Source: Clostridiaceae bacterium
GTDB lineage: Bacteria > Bacillota > Clostridia > Saccharofermentanales > DTU023
Length of the DNA stretch: 44,716 nt
Reading direction: 5' to 3'
Assembly (NCBI GenBank): GCA_012799825.1
Contig: JAAZKK010000043.1
Location: 1 to 44,716 of the forward strand
How positions within the stretch are numbered: the stretch's first letter is position 1; each line of letters opens with the position of its first letter. The position numbers were made by a program, and so were the translations under genes. This document shows, in pieces, positions 32,716-43,009 of the stretch. The notes below the pieces were generated by a model, which had not been told where the DNA came from, made no database searches, and saw only the letters and a program-made list of their open reading frames with translations.

Positions 32716-35556
32716 ATGGGATTATTTGATGCGATTTTCGGAACGTATTCCGAGCGTGAGTTAAAGAAAAATCGTCAGCAAGTGCGTGAAGTTCTCGCTC
32801 TTGCACAAGATTTCAAGAATAAATCGGAAGGCGAGCTCCGTGGCATGACCGATCTTCTTCGAAGACGGCTTGCGGACGGGGAGACGTTGGATGCGCTACT
32901 GCCGGAGGCATTTGCAACAGTTCGTGAAGCGAGTACACGTGTGCTCGGCATGACGCACTTTCCCGTTCAGGTAGAGGGTGGTATTGTTCTCCACCAAGGG
33001 CGGATCGCAGAAATGCGCACAGGTGAAGGTAAAACGCTTGTAGCGACTTTGCCGGTGTATCTCAACGCGCTGACGGGGAATGGCGTCCATGTCGTGACCG
33101 TTAACGATTATCTTGCGAAGCGCGACAGTGAGTGGATGGGCAAAATCTACCGTTATCTTGGGTTGGATGTCGGTCTAATCGTGCACGGACTTGATAAAAA
33201 AACGAGACGCGCATCGTACGCTGCAGATGTGACGTATGGAACGAACAATGAATTTGGTTTTGACTATCTTCGTGACAACATGGTTTTGGCACTCGAAGAT
33301 TGTGTCCAGCGACAATTGAATTTCGCGATCGTCGACGAGGTTGACAGCATCTTAGTTGACGAAGCGCGAACACCGCTCATCATCTCCGGAGAGGGCACCG
33401 ATTCTTCAGCCCTATACAAAAAAACCAACGACTTTGTGCGCGGTTTGAAAGAAAAACGTGTCATTCAAGATGAATCCATCAGGACTGAAGATGAACTTGA
33501 AGAATTAGAGTTGGGCGCCGACTATGTTGTCGATGAAAAGGCGAGAAGCGCTGTACTTACAGAGCGTGGTGTCGCAAAAGCCGAGCGTTTTTTCAACCTT
33601 GAAAATCTTTCCGATCAGGAGAACTATGATATCAATCACCATATCAATCAAGCACTCAAAGCGCGCGGCATCATGCACCTCGATCGCGATTACGTCATCA
33701 AGGACGGCGAGATTGTTATCGTCGACGACTTTACAGGGCGTCTGATGTTCGGTCGGCGCTATAGCGACGGACTTCACCAAGCTATTGAAGCAAAAGAAGG
33801 GGTTGACATACGCCAAGAGAATAAAACACTGGCGACAATTACGTTCCAGAATTATTTCCGGATGTACAAGAAGCTTTCAGGCATGACGGGCACGGCGCTG
33901 ACCGAAGAAGACGAATTCAGAGAAATATATAATCTGGACGTCATTTCCATACCTACCAATGAACCTATGATCCGCGAAGACGCGCCGGATGCCATCTTTA
34001 AGACAGAACGCGGCAAGTACAATGCGGTACTTGATTTCGTAAGAGATCGCCACGAGATGGGACAACCGGTTCTCGTAGGTACGGTGACGGTCGAGCATTC
34101 TGAGATTCTTTCAAAGCTTTTCATCAAAGCCGGCATACCGCACAATGTGCTGAACGCTCGTTACCATGAGCGCGAGGCGGAAATTGTTGCACAGGCTGGA
34201 CGTTACGGCGCGGTCACGATCGCGACGAACATGGCCGGACGCGGAACGGACATTATGCTAGGTGGCAATCCGGAATTTCTTGCTCGTCAGGAAATGCGAA
34301 AGCAAGGTTATGACGAGGAATTGATCGAAAACAGCACAGCTTTTAACGTGACCGATGACGAGACGATTTTGCGTGCTCGCGACGTTTTTGCAAAGCTTAA
34401 AGAACGTTATACCGCGGAGATCGCCTATGAGAAGGAGCGCGTGATCGATGCGGGCGGCCTTTGCATTGTCGGAACAGAACGCCACGAATCACGCAGGATC
34501 GACAACCAGTTGCGCGGTCGTGCCGGTCGTCAAGGAGATCCCGGCTTTTCAAAATTCTATCTTTCACTCGAAGATGATTTGATGCGCCTGTTCGGCGGTG
34601 AGCGGATGGATCGAATGTTTTCAACGCTCGGCGTAGATGAAACAGTTGAGATTTCACACCCGTTGCTTGCAAAAAGCATAGAAGCGGCACAACGTCGTGT
34701 TGAAAGCATGAACTTCGCGATCAGGAAGAATGTTCTTGAGTATGACAATGTCATGAATTTGCAGCGCCAGATCATCTATAAGCAGCGCCGTGAAGTCCTC
34801 GAAGGACACGATCTTCATGCATATTTTCTGCGTATCGCCGAAGAGAGAATGCGAAGTATTCTCGCTGATTTTATGAGTCGATCGTCTGATCCCTTCGATT
34901 GGGATCGGGAAGTGCTCCGTTCGCGTGTCGAAGATGAGTTTGGTACACTTCCTGCGTTGACGAAGTTCCTTCATTTCAGGGAATCGGATGACGGCGAGGA
35001 CGTGGTCGAACGTCTCACGGAAGACGCGCTTGCCAAACTTGAATCGCGTGCCGACGAAATAGGGTCTGATGAATTATTCCGTCAGGTTGAGCGTGTCGTC
35101 TTGTTGCAGACGGTCGATCGACACTGGATGGATCACATCGACATGATGGATGATCTTCGCGACAGTATTGGTATGCGCGGTTACGCTCAGCACGATCCGG
35201 TCATCGAATATAAGCGCGAGGGATTTGACATGTTTGATGCGATGAACGAAGCCATCAAACAAGATGCAGTGCGACTGATTATGCGCGCTCGATTTGTGGC
35301 AGAGAGCAGTACGCGCATGAAGCGCAGCGCGCCGGACAAACTGCTCGAAGGGCGCGGATCACAAGGATGGTCCAGAGCTTCAGCGCCATCAAAAAATATA
35401 GATGGCCGAGGTCCGATGGCAACATCAGCTCCTGATCCGAAAGCTGTACCGGTGCGAAAGAAATACCGACCCGGGCGAAATGACCCCTGCTGGTGCGGCA
35501 GCGGAAAAAAATACAAGAATTGTCATCTAAAACAAGATGAAGAAGAGGATCGATAG
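32716..35556 (+). CDS. secA: Protein translocase ATPase SecA
   Basis: The 946-residue motor drives preproteins through SecYEG. Visible motifs: Walker A GEGKT (103-107), DEVD (207-210) within IVDEVDSILVDEARTPLIIS, the preprotein-binding insert, the second helicase domain with IATNMAGRGTDIMLGGNPE and GLCIVGTERHESRRIDNQLRG as separate blocks, and a long C-terminal helical region. The C-terminal SEC-C zinc site is intact: Cys925, Cys927, Cys936 and His937 (CWCGSGKKYKNCH). The length exceeds the ~840 of Bacillus SecA. The start follows AAGGATG. It is separated from tkt by a hairpin at 35639-35664. Confidence 0.97.
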   Translation: MGLFDAIFGTYSERELKKNRQQVREVLALAQDFKNKSEGELRGMTDLLRRRLADGETLDALLPEAFATVREASTRVLGMTHFPVQVEGGIVLHQGRIAEMRTGEGKTLVATLPVYLNALTGNGVHVVTVNDYLAKRDSEWMGKIYRYLGLDVGLIVHGLDKKTRRASYAADVTYGTNNEFGFDYLRDNMVLALEDCVQRQLNFAIVDEVDSILVDEARTPLIISGEGTDSSALYKKTNDFVRGLKEKRVIQDESIRTEDELEELELGADYVVDEKARSAVLTERGVAKAERFFNLENLSDQENYDINHHINQALKARGIMHLDRDYVIKDGEIVIVDDFTGRLMFGRRYSDGLHQAIEAKEGVDIRQENKTLATITFQNYFRMYKKLSGMTGTALTEEDEFREIYNLDVISIPTNEPMIREDAPDAIFKTERGKYNAVLDFVRDRHEMGQPVLVGTVTVEHSEILSKLFIKAGIPHNVLNARYHEREAEIVAQAGRYGAVTIATNMAGRGTDIMLGGNPEFLARQEMRKQGYDEELIENSTAFNVTDDETILRARDVFAKLKERYTAEIAYEKERVIDAGGLCIVGTERHESRRIDNQLRGRAGRQGDPGFSKFYLSLEDDLMRLFGGERMDRMFSTLGVDETVEISHPLLAKSIEAAQRRVESMNFAIRKNVLEYDNVMNLQRQIIYKQRREVLEGHDLHAYFLRIAEERMRSILADFMSRSSDPFDWDREVLRSRVEDEFGTLPALTKFLHFRESDDGEDVVERLTEDALAKLESRADEIGSDELFRQVERVVLLQTVDRHWMDHIDMMDDLRDSIGMRGYAQHDPVIEYKREGFDMFDAMNEAIKQDAVRLIMRARFVAESSTRMKRSAPDKLLEGRGSQGWSRASAPSKNIDGRGPMATSAPDPKAVPVRKKYRPGRNDPCWCGSGKKYKNCHLKQDEEEDR

Positions 35557-35638
35557 ACGTATTTGTTGACGTTGACATGCGCTCTTATTTCATTGGAGCT
35601 GTTGTACAGATGCTGTCGTATAAACAACAATAGGAAAA

Positions 35639-35664
35639 GGCGGTCATCATAGCTGATGATCGCC
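35639..35664. other. Hairpin between secA and tkt
   Basis: An 11-bp stem (GGCGGTCATCA and TGATGATCGCC, one G-U pair) encloses the loop TAGC. No T run follows, so it may be a processing or stabilising structure rather than a normal terminator. Confidence 0.6.
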
Positions 35665-35790
35665 ATAGAAGTCAGAAACGATGAAAGTGTTTGACAACAT
35701 TGATCGAACAGATCATTAAACACTTGCAGGATCCGTATACAAAGTGATTTGCATTCACCCAACAAGACGCGTGTAGCACAGGAGGTCAGT

Positions 35791-37785
35791 ATGAAAGATA
35801 GGCGAATGGATGATCGCGCGACAGCGGCGATCCGTGTTTTATCGATTGAAGCGATTCAAAAGGCAAAGTCGGGACATCCTGGAATGCCTCTTGGTGCCGC
35901 GCCCATGGCGTATGAGTTGTGGGCACACCATATGAAGCATAACCCGAAGAATCCATCGTGGATGGATCGCGATCGCTTTGTACTCTCGGCAGGTCATGCA
36001 TCATCGATGTTGTATGCGATGCTGTATCTTTTTGGATACGGGCTCACGCGAGACGATATCGCCAATTTTCGTCAGTTGGGGAGTCGGACGCCCGGACATC
36101 CGGAATACGGGCACACGGTTGGCGTCGAAACGACGACAGGACCTCTGGGGCAGGGGTTTGCTATAGCTTGCGGCATGGCGATGGCCGAAGCGCGTCTTGC
36201 TGCTACATATAACACGCCGGAACACAAAATCATAGACCATTACACGTACGTGCTTTGTGGCGATGGAGACCTAATGGAGGGTGTGAGCGCAGAAGCGGCG
36301 TCGTTGGCGGGCACGCTTAAGCTCGGCAAGCTTATCGTACTTTATGATAGCAACGATATCACGATCGAAGGTTCAACCGATCTCGCTTTCACAGAAGATG
36401 TGGGTGCACGCTTTGAATCCTATGGATGGCATGTGTTGTACGTAGCGGATGGCAATGATCGCGACGCTGTTGGCCGCGCGATTGAAGAAGCGCGTTCGCG
36501 AGCAGATCGCCCGTCGCTGATTACCGTCAAAACTAAAATCGGCTACGGCTCACCGCGAGAAGGGTCATCATCTTGTCATGGCGCGCCGCTCGGGGAGGCG
36601 AATGTCGATCTGACGAAGCAGGCCCTCGGTTGGCCGGAGGATCTCGAACCCTTTGAAGTGCCGGAGGAGATTCTCCAGTATATAACGAAATTGTCCGATT
36701 CAAAAGTAAGCAAGGAAGCCGCTTGGAATGAGACGTTTGATGCGTGGAAGAAAGCCAATCCGGATCTTGCCGAACAACTTCGTCGAGTGATGACAGGCTG
36801 TGATCTTGATGATTTGACTCTTGACGATTTGCTTGAAGTCGTTCCGAATGATGAAGCGACTAGGGCTTCTTTTGGCCGAATCCTGAACGCGATATCAGAG
36901 AAAACACCTTGTTTATTTGGCGGAAGCGCTGATCTCGCGCCTTCGAATAATACAGTGATTAAGAGCGCCACTTCCTTTTCATCCGATAATCGAAATGGTG
37001 CCAGTGTACATTTTGGCGTACGCGAATTCGCGATGGCCGCTATCGCGAACGGTATTGCACTTCATGGCGGTTTTCGTCCGTATGTGGCGACCTTTCTTGT
37101 CTTTTCTGATTACTTGAAGGCCGCTCTGCGTTTATCTGCGCTGATGAAATTGCCTGTGATCTACGTTTTGACGCATGACAGCTTGGCGGTAGGAGAAGAT
37201 GGTCCGACGCACCAGCCTGTTGAGCAGCTGGTTATGTTGCGCTCCATTCCCGGTGTGCGTGTTTTTCGACCCGCTGGGAGAAAAGAAGTCGCTTCAGCGT
37301 GGATTCAGGCATTGGCCTACGAGGAGCCGTCTGTGCTTGTATTGTCCCGTCAAGGCCTCGTTTCTCGTGAAACCGATCCCGAAAAAGCCTTGAAAGGCGC
37401 TTATGTTCTTCGCGACGGGGGTGACGAGCCTGATCTTATACTCATGTCCTCTGGTTCAGAGGTTGAAGTAGCGCTTAGCGCCGCCGATATTCTCAAAGAG
37501 GACGCCATTCAAGCGCGCGTCGTGTCTTTCCTTTCAATGGAAGTCTTTAACGCGCAAGATGAGACCTATAGGAACGATGTTCTGCCGCCCAAGCTTCGCA
37601 ATCGAGTAGCCGTCGAAGCCGCTTCACCGCTTTCGTGGCATCGCTATGTTGGACTTGACGGTGCTGTTATAGGTATCGACCAGTTCGGTATGTCGGGGCC
37701 AGGCGGTGCTGTTATGCGTGAATACGGTTTTACAGCGGAGCACGTCGCCGATGTTTGCCGAGATGTTTTAAGAAAGCAAGATTAA
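35791..37785 (+). CDS. tkt: Transketolase
   Basis: The ATG at 35791 follows CAGGAGG. The 664-residue length matches E. coli transketolase. Motifs: [19 protein letters not shown] with His29, [19 protein letters not shown], the thiamine-pyrophosphate motif [18 protein letters not shown] with the following [24 protein letters not shown], and [11 protein letters not shown]-like text near the C-terminus ([13 protein letters not shown]). It moves two-carbon units in the pentose phosphate pathway and also feeds ribose 5-phosphate to the PRPP-synthetase pair. It is single, with no phosphopentose genes beside it. Confidence 0.97.
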   Translation: MKDRRMDDRATAAIRVLSIEAIQKAKSGHPGMPLGAAPMAYELWAHHMKHNPKNPSWMDRDRFVLSAGHASSMLYAMLYLFGYGLTRDDIANFRQLGSRTPGHPEYGHTVGVETTTGPLGQGFAIACGMAMAEARLAATYNTPEHKIIDHYTYVLCGDGDLMEGVSAEAASLAGTLKLGKLIVLYDSNDITIEGSTDLAFTEDVGARFESYGWHVLYVADGNDRDAVGRAIEEARSRADRPSLITVKTKIGYGSPREGSSSCHGAPLGEANVDLTKQALGWPEDLEPFEVPEEILQYITKLSDSKVSKEAAWNETFDAWKKANPDLAEQLRRVMTGCDLDDLTLDDLLEVVPNDEATRASFGRILNAISEKTPCLFGGSADLAPSNNTVIKSATSFSSDNRNGASVHFGVREFAMAAIANGIALHGGFRPYVATFLVFSDYLKAALRLSALMKLPVIYVLTHDSLAVGEDGPTHQPVEQLVMLRSIPGVRVFRPAGRKEVASAWIQALAYEEPSVLVLSRQGLVSRETDPEKALKGAYVLRDGGDEPDLILMSSGSEVEVALSAADILKEDAIQARVVSFLSMEVFNAQDETYRNDVLPPKLRNRVAVEAASPLSWHRYVGLDGAVIGIDQFGMSGPGGAVMREYGFTAEHVADVCRDVLRKQD

Positions 37786-38215
37786 ATCATTCATCGATTA
37801 GGAATGCACGAATCAAAGCATATTAATGATTCAACTGGACTAAAACAAGGGGGGGCTTTTCAATCAGGCGCCCCCCTGGAAACGCAACGAATCGTTTACC
37901 GGCGGTAATATTGAGCAGCAGTGTTACCTTTCAGTCGGACGCCCCATTTTAATCGCAATGAAACAAAGTGACAAGTTGATATTTCATAAAGAAGGCTATA
38001 AGAAGGCTGTATCTCAATCGAGAAAGTTCTCCTATCAAAGTTCTCTTATATGATAATTAAACAGCTGTCAGCGCAGCCGGTACTGAGGTACTGTCAAGGA
38101 TCTTTCGCACATTTCTCTTATCTGGTAATGTTTTTAGAACCTCTCCCGGGGGGAGCAGCCAATCGTTTTGAGCTGAATGCTTTTCTTTCGAATCCGTCGA
38201 TGCTTTTTTGAGGAA
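37786..38215. other. Intergenic region between tkt and tRNA-Thr
   Basis: No supportable gene. A G-rich/C-rich hairpin (AGGGGGG 37848-37854 and CCCCCCT 37871-37877) probably ends tkt transcription but lacks a T run. Near it, TTTTCAATCAGGCGCCCC (from 37857) is loosely repeated as CTTTCAGTCGGACGCCCC (from 37929). The rest shows no structure I can assign. Confidence 0.5.
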
Positions 38216-38251
38216 TAAAAAAACCCTTGCAACGTGTGTTTACAAGGGTTT
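38216..38251 (-). terminator. tRNA-Thr terminator
   Basis: On the minus strand the 9-bp stem AAACCCTTG/CAAGGGTTT follows the tRNA directly and ends in a T run. Confidence 0.88.
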
Positions 38252-38255
38252 AGTG

Positions 38256-38330
38256 TGGAGCCGAAGGTGAGGATCGAACTCACGACCTATTCATTACGAG
38301 TGAATTGCTCTACCACTGAGCCACTTCGGC
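38256..38330 (-). tRNA. tRNA-Thr (CGT)
   Basis: The 75-base minus-strand cloverleaf has acceptor GCCGAAG/CTTCGGC, discriminator T, encoded CCA, and anticodon loop CTCGTAA (CGT, plus positions 38296-38298). It has its own promoter and terminator. Confidence 0.96.
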
Positions 38331-38342
38331 AACGGCTTCTAT

Positions 38343-38370
38343 ATTATCAATGTAAAATAGAATGTGTCAA
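38343..38370 (-). promoter_or_regulatory. tRNA-Thr promoter
   Basis: On the minus strand TTGACA (38365-38370) and GATAAT (38343-38348) are 16 bases apart, placing the start a few bases before the tRNA. Confidence 0.85.
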
Positions 38371-38658
38371 GTGAAAGTTAATCCTTGTGATAATTAGGTT
38401 AATTGCAAAAGTAAGCGTATCACTTTATTTGCACTAGCCTCTGCAAAGCACATCGACAGCGGTCATCGTAAGCCTTCAGCCTTACGAGGCATCCCCATTG
38501 TTCTGTATGCCGGACATAGTGACATGTATTGATGAATCGACGCAGACCTATACCCGACAGAATGCATTGTTTTGTGAAAAAATGCGACGATAGGCGTTAT
38601 CCGGTCACTTTTCATGATAAAGTAAGAAAAAGGGCAATGGCCGTATGTAGAGGTTTTT
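38371..38658. other. Intergenic region before the YhaN-like gene
   Basis: A small hairpin (TCGTAAG 38466-38472, CTTACGA 38481-38487) is the only structure noted. The ribosome site TAGAGG precedes the downstream ATG. No consensus promoter was found. Confidence 0.5.
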
Positions 38659-41061
38659 ATGCAGCTTGCTGAAATAATTCTGTCTGACACGGGCGGTGCG
38701 GATGTAATGCGCCGTATGCGTATTCAACGCGGCATCACCTATATTCATGTTTGCTCATCTTATGCCGAGCTTTTCCCGTTCTACGTTTTTCAGTCAAACC
38801 TTCCTTCTCTTAGGTTCGATTTTGAGGGAAGGACAATCATGCCCGATTGCATTTCACAAGCGGTCTGGACTTTAGTTTTTCACTATCTTGATGCTCCTTA
38901 TTCGGTCTCGACTGATGATCAGGGCGATGGACGGAGCGCACTTCTTGGAGGCATCATTGTAGGAAAAGAAAGCGAAATGCTTGCTCACCGGCTTGATCTG
39001 AAACAGTTCGCTCGTGACGACGTATCAGATGAAGATCTCCTGAATGCTTTAATCGCACTCCGCCGGCGCCTATTATCCTATCGACTTTCGCTTTTGAGTG
39101 AAGATGAAGACAAGGGAACGCTTGCGCTGGCACGTTACGAATACGAAGATTGCACATCAGAAATCCGCATTTTACAAGAAGGCGCGATGCCGGAGATGGA
39201 TATTCCAAGCCACATCGCAGAACTGGAAAATACACTCGAGAAGCTCAAACGTCGGGCTCGACGCCTTTCTGAAGAGCAGAAGACGAATAAACTGCTTTCC
39301 ATCAAATCGGAATATGAAACTCTTCTTTCTCTGCGCAAGGAGCTCAAAGACACTGAACAGCGCGACGGCCTTTATGGTGCGCGCATCACCAACCTTGGGC
39401 ACGATATTACGGTTCACGAATTAACAGATCTCAATACGATGCGCGCACGTGTGCGCGAACTGGAAAAAGTTGTTGCTGAATTTGAATCATCGATTGAGTC
39501 GATCAATATCGAGAAAAACCAAGAAGAACGCCGACGTATCTTATCACGCCGCGAAGCAAACGATCTTGCTGTCGAACGCAAATCGCTTCTAGCGACTTTA
39601 GAGGACGCTTACGCTGAAGTTTCTGACACGCATCAATCTTCGCAATATGACAGTATAGATCGAAGGAGAAATACAATAGGCGGCTCTGTAACATCGCAAG
39701 GGGAGGACGCTTTTCCAACGACGCGCCATCTAGTTGTTCTTGGAGGCTTGCTCTTGTTAGCAATCGGATTGTTGTTGCTTGCCGCTAATCGAACTTTTGG
39801 ACTGGTGTTCGCCATTCTTGGCATCGTTGCCGCGGCGATTGCCTTATTGTCTCCACTTTTAATAAAACGTTTTCATCGCCCCGGCCGATTGGTTCGTCCT
39901 TTTGTTAAGCGCGATTTTCAACAAGAGCGAGATCGTCTTCAAACGATTGAGCGGACGCTTGAGATGAAAAGGGAAGAGGATGCCGTCCTCACAAAACGGA
40001 TCGATGAGCTTGAAACGGCGTATGCGGAGACGACAATACAGCTGGAATTCACCTCCTCTGAGCTTTCGCGGGTATCGCGTGATCTCCTTATGTATGTGAA
40101 GCCGTATGCCGGTCCGAGCCAGATGGAAGAAATTGACGATATTTTAGAGACATTGATGCGACAGCGACATTCGAATGATCACTACAATGAGCGCGTTTCC
40201 GATCTTTTACGGCGAATTGGTGATCTAAAACATGGGCGCTCAGACGACGAGATGGAGCGCGAGTACGAGAAAGCCTGTCATCAACTTTACGGAGACATGG
40301 CATCGGGTGATCACAACGCGCCACCTGTTATGAACATCAATCCGACATTGGAGCTAAATTACGATCCCGAACGCGCAAGAGCCGTCATCGAAGAGCGGTC
40401 AGAGGTTGAACGACAAATTGCGGAGATTCAGAAAGATATCGCGGAAAAAAAAGAGCGCTTTACACGTGATGAGGATTTAAAACTGCGCCTTGACGGTTTG
40501 AAGAGGAAGCAAACATCGCTCAAGGCATCGATTTCCTCACTTAACGATGATTTATTGCGTTACGACAGTGCGATACGCTTTCTTGATACATTAATTTACA
40601 GTAGAAATGACCTACGGTTGCCTTTTGTGATGCGCCGGACAATCGAGATTCTCGGCCGCCTGACAGGACGGATGGTCGGTTCTCCTGTGCCTGTAGCGGA
40701 CGCCGCACTTCCGCATAGAGGGATGCGTGTGCCTAATATGCCGGTAAGACGCGTGCGTGAGGGAATAGAAGACAGAATGCCTGAAGACATTTCTCTTTTC
40801 GACGAAGCTCCTGCCGAATTGAGTTATCTGGCGTTTCGAATGGCACTTGCGGACGCAGGCGTGTTAACGGGATCTGAGATGACGACGCCACTTATCTTGC
40901 TTGATCCTGTCATTCCTGTGGAGCCGATGTATCGCGACCGCCTATTTGACACTCTTGAGGAATGGACGCTCGAGACGACGCGGCAATTGATTTACGTTTC
41001 CGATTCAAAAGATTTGGCCGATCGCGCATCTGAGCGGCACTTGACCGTATACACATGTTGA
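38659..41061 (+). CDS. YhaN/Rad50-like coiled-coil protein with degenerate ATPase motifs
   Basis: The 800-residue protein has the layout of the YhaN group: N-terminal part (~1-130), coiled coil (~150-330), two adjacent TM helices (~355-400: HLVVLGGLLLLAIGLLLLAA and FGLVFAILGIVAAAIALL), a second coiled coil (~415-645) and a C-terminal lobe. Expected ATPase motifs are damaged. No Walker A GxxGxGKS is present at the N-terminus. The signature region reads DEAPAELSYLAFRMALAD, lacking the LSxGT. The Walker B-like strand is PLILLDPVI where relatives have LILDDP. It may thus be an inactive, membrane-bound scaffold. No SbcD/YhaO-type nuclease gene adjoins. The start follows TAGAGG. Confidence 0.75.
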   Translation: MQLAEIILSDTGGADVMRRMRIQRGITYIHVCSSYAELFPFYVFQSNLPSLRFDFEGRTIMPDCISQAVWTLVFHYLDAPYSVSTDDQGDGRSALLGGIIVGKESEMLAHRLDLKQFARDDVSDEDLLNALIALRRRLLSYRLSLLSEDEDKGTLALARYEYEDCTSEIRILQEGAMPEMDIPSHIAELENTLEKLKRRARRLSEEQKTNKLLSIKSEYETLLSLRKELKDTEQRDGLYGARITNLGHDITVHELTDLNTMRARVRELEKVVAEFESSIESINIEKNQEERRRILSRREANDLAVERKSLLATLEDAYAEVSDTHQSSQYDSIDRRRNTIGGSVTSQGEDAFPTTRHLVVLGGLLLLAIGLLLLAANRTFGLVFAILGIVAAAIALLSPLLIKRFHRPGRLVRPFVKRDFQQERDRLQTIERTLEMKREEDAVLTKRIDELETAYAETTIQLEFTSSELSRVSRDLLMYVKPYAGPSQMEEIDDILETLMRQRHSNDHYNERVSDLLRRIGDLKHGRSDDEMEREYEKACHQLYGDMASGDHNAPPVMNINPTLELNYDPERARAVIEERSEVERQIAEIQKDIAEKKERFTRDEDLKLRLDGLKRKQTSLKASISSLNDDLLRYDSAIRFLDTLIYSRNDLRLPFVMRRTIEILGRLTGRMVGSPVPVADAALPHRGMRVPNMPVRRVREGIEDRMPEDISLFDEAPAELSYLAFRMALADAGVLTGSEMTTPLILLDPVIPVEPMYRDRLFDTLEEWTLETTRQLIYVSDSKDLADRASERHLTVYTC

Positions 41062-41202
41062 TAATGTTACGTTAAGCATCCGAAGCGCTCAACATTTGAA
41101 ACGTATAAAACGCAAACATATCCTGGTTTGAATAAGATCCGAGATCTCTTAAAACTTAAGTCACACGCTTAAAGTGCTACAAAGAAAGAAGGTAGAAATA
41201 AG

Positions 41203-42390
41203 ATGAAAACGGGATTAAAGGTCATCGAAGATCAATTAGAGGCATTGAAAGCTTCCGGCGTATACAGTGAAGAACGTGTACTTACGGTTCCGCAAGGCAG
41301 CAAAATTGATACCTTAGAAAAAAGCGGCGTCATTAATATGTGCGCGAACAACTATCTTGGACTTGCTAATGACAAGGAGCTGATTGAAGCGGCGAAGTCC
41401 AGTTATGATCGCTGGGGCTACGGGCTCTCCTCTGTCCGCTTCATTTGCGGCACACAGACACTTCATAAAAAATTGGAGGCTGAGCTCTCTAGTTTTTTCG
41501 GGTTTGAAGACTGCATTCTCTATTCGTCTTGTTTTGATGCGAACGGGGGACTTTTTGAAACGATTCTCAGCGCCGAAGACGCGGTCATCAGCGATGAGTT
41601 GAACCATGCGAGCATCATTGACGGTATTCGCCTTTGTAAGGCAAAACGTTACATATACAGGAATAATGATATGGCGGAGCTTGAAGAGCGTTTGCAAGAA
41701 GCCGACAACGACGGCTGCCGTGTAAAGCTGATTGCCACAGACGGCGTTTTCTCCATGGATGGCATCATCGCGAATCTTAAAGGAATATGTGACCTTGCGG
41801 ACAAATACGAAGCGCTTGTCATGGTCGATGACTCCCATGCCTCCGGCTTTGTTGGGAAAACTGGGCGCGGTACGCCGGAAGTTGAAAACGTCTTGGGACG
41901 AATCGATATTATGACCAGCACGTTGGGCAAAGCGCTCGGTGGCGCGTCAGGCGGGTTTACCCTTTCTAAAAAATCGGTTGTCGATTGGCTTCGGCAAAAG
42001 AGCCGTCCCTATCTTTTTTCCAATACGCTCGCGCCGTCCATTGCATCAACATCTCTTAAAGTACTGGAAAAAATACAAAACAATACCGAATTGATAGACC
42101 GCGTCAACGAGAATACAAGGTTTTTCCGTGAAGGAATAAAAGAAATAGGACTGGATGTCATTCCCGGTGTTCACCCGATTGTCCCTATAATGGTATATGA
42201 CGCCGTAAAAGCGATAGAAGTCGCCGACTATATGCTGGATCTAGGCGTTTATGTCGTCGCTTTCAAGTTTCCGGTCGTACCAAAAGGAAAAGCGCGCATT
42301 CGCACCCAGATTTCGGCGGCACACACCGAAGAAGAATTGCGTTTTGTCATTGATTGTTTTGCGAAAGCAAAAGCGGAATTTAATCTCTGA
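41203..42390 (+). CDS. kbl: 2-amino-3-ketobutyrate CoA ligase (glycine C-acetyltransferase)
   Basis: The 395-residue PLP enzyme matches Kbl in length and motifs: MCANNYLGLAND, GYGLSSVRFICGTQTLHKKLE, DELNHASIIDGIRL, VDDSHASGFVG with the PLP-binding Asp-His, and the lysine Lys243 in TSTLGKALGGASGG. PVVPKGKARIRTQISAAHT at the C-terminus separates it from ALAS and BioF. It splits 2-amino-3-ketobutyrate with CoA to glycine and acetyl-CoA in threonine breakdown. The usual partner, threonine dehydrogenase, is not in the window. The ribosome site is AAGAAGG, somewhat upstream of the ATG. Confidence 0.94.
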   Translation: MKTGLKVIEDQLEALKASGVYSEERVLTVPQGSKIDTLEKSGVINMCANNYLGLANDKELIEAAKSSYDRWGYGLSSVRFICGTQTLHKKLEAELSSFFGFEDCILYSSCFDANGGLFETILSAEDAVISDELNHASIIDGIRLCKAKRYIYRNNDMAELEERLQEADNDGCRVKLIATDGVFSMDGIIANLKGICDLADKYEALVMVDDSHASGFVGKTGRGTPEVENVLGRIDIMTSTLGKALGGASGGFTLSKKSVVDWLRQKSRPYLFSNTLAPSIASTSLKVLEKIQNNTELIDRVNENTRFFREGIKEIGLDVIPGVHPIVPIMVYDAVKAIEVADYMLDLGVYVVAFKFPVVPKGKARIRTQISAAHTEEELRFVIDCFAKAKAEFNL

Positions 42391-42457
42391 GTTAAACTGA
42401 GAATGCGCTGAGGATGTGCTTCTGTTAAATATAAAAAATGAACAAAATTATGAGAAA

Positions 42458-42489
42458 ACAAAAACCCTGTAACTTCGTGGTTGCAGGGC
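42458..42489 (-). terminator. tRNA-Lys terminator
   Basis: On the minus strand CCCTGCAAC pairs with GTTACAGGG around a 6-base loop (one mismatch), followed by TTTTTGTTTT. Confidence 0.8.
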
Positions 42490-42497
42490 TTTCACGC

Positions 42498-42573
42498 TGG
42501 TGCACCATCGGGGACTCGAACCCAGGACCCACTGATTAAGAGTCAGTTGCTCTGCCAGCTGAGCTAATGGTGC
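42498..42573 (-). tRNA. tRNA-Lys (CTT)
   Basis: The 76-base minus-strand cloverleaf has acceptor GCACCAT/ATGGTGC, anticodon loop CTCTTAA (CTT, plus positions 42538-42540), GTTCGAGTC T-loop and an encoded CCA. Confidence 0.96.
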
Positions 42574-42584
42574 GAACGCACGTC

Positions 42585-42614
42585 ATTATAAAAGTTTTCA
42601 TCGTATTTTGTCAA
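42585..42614 (-). promoter_or_regulatory. tRNA-Lys promoter
   Basis: On the minus strand TTGACA (42609-42614) and TATAAT (42585-42590) are 18 bases apart, with the tRNA beginning ~12 bases after the -10 box. Confidence 0.9.
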
Positions 42615-42639
42615 CCAAGAATATGGAGCACAGCCCATT

Positions 42640-42703
42640 GCCTATTGAAAAGCCTATTGAAAGACTATATGAGCAGGCTATTAAAGCTGAATGCAGCTGA
42701 ATG
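42640..42703 (+). repeat. Cluster of short tandem repeats
   Basis: GCCTATTGAAAR occurs twice in tandem (42640-42651 and 42652-42663) and AGCTGAATG occurs twice (42685 and 42695). They sit in the 436-base gap before the CBS-domain gene, where no other gene or clear promoter was seen; a TTGACA near 42868 has no matching -10 box. Confidence 0.6.
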
Positions 42704-43009
42704 TCAAAGTAAGCTGGATATTAAGAGACGCAGGTCGGATCATTTTAAAACTTCGATCACTACAGCAATACCTGTGAGACTTTTTCTGACACATCCTCAT
42801 GTGAGTTGGCGCGAATAAAGAATCACTTGAGACATGACAGATCTTTTGTTAGGATAAGGGTGCTATTGACATTGAGTAGCGAGGGTGACCTTACGATACA
42901 GGCATCCTGATCGAATGGATAAGTCGGGTCATTGAAGAAAATCCCTTGATCAAAAGAAAGCGGTTATGCTTGAATGTCGCTCGGCACATTCGCTGGAGGT
43001 ACAACACCA

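Noticed and set aside
41062-41202. Riboswitch or T-box before kbl
   Set aside because: The gap is only 141 bases and shows no T-box sequence, specifier loop or glycine-riboswitch core.
42567-42818. 83-codon plus-strand frame after tRNA-Lys
   Set aside because: It begins inside the tRNA region, has no ribosome site and covers the short-repeat cluster.
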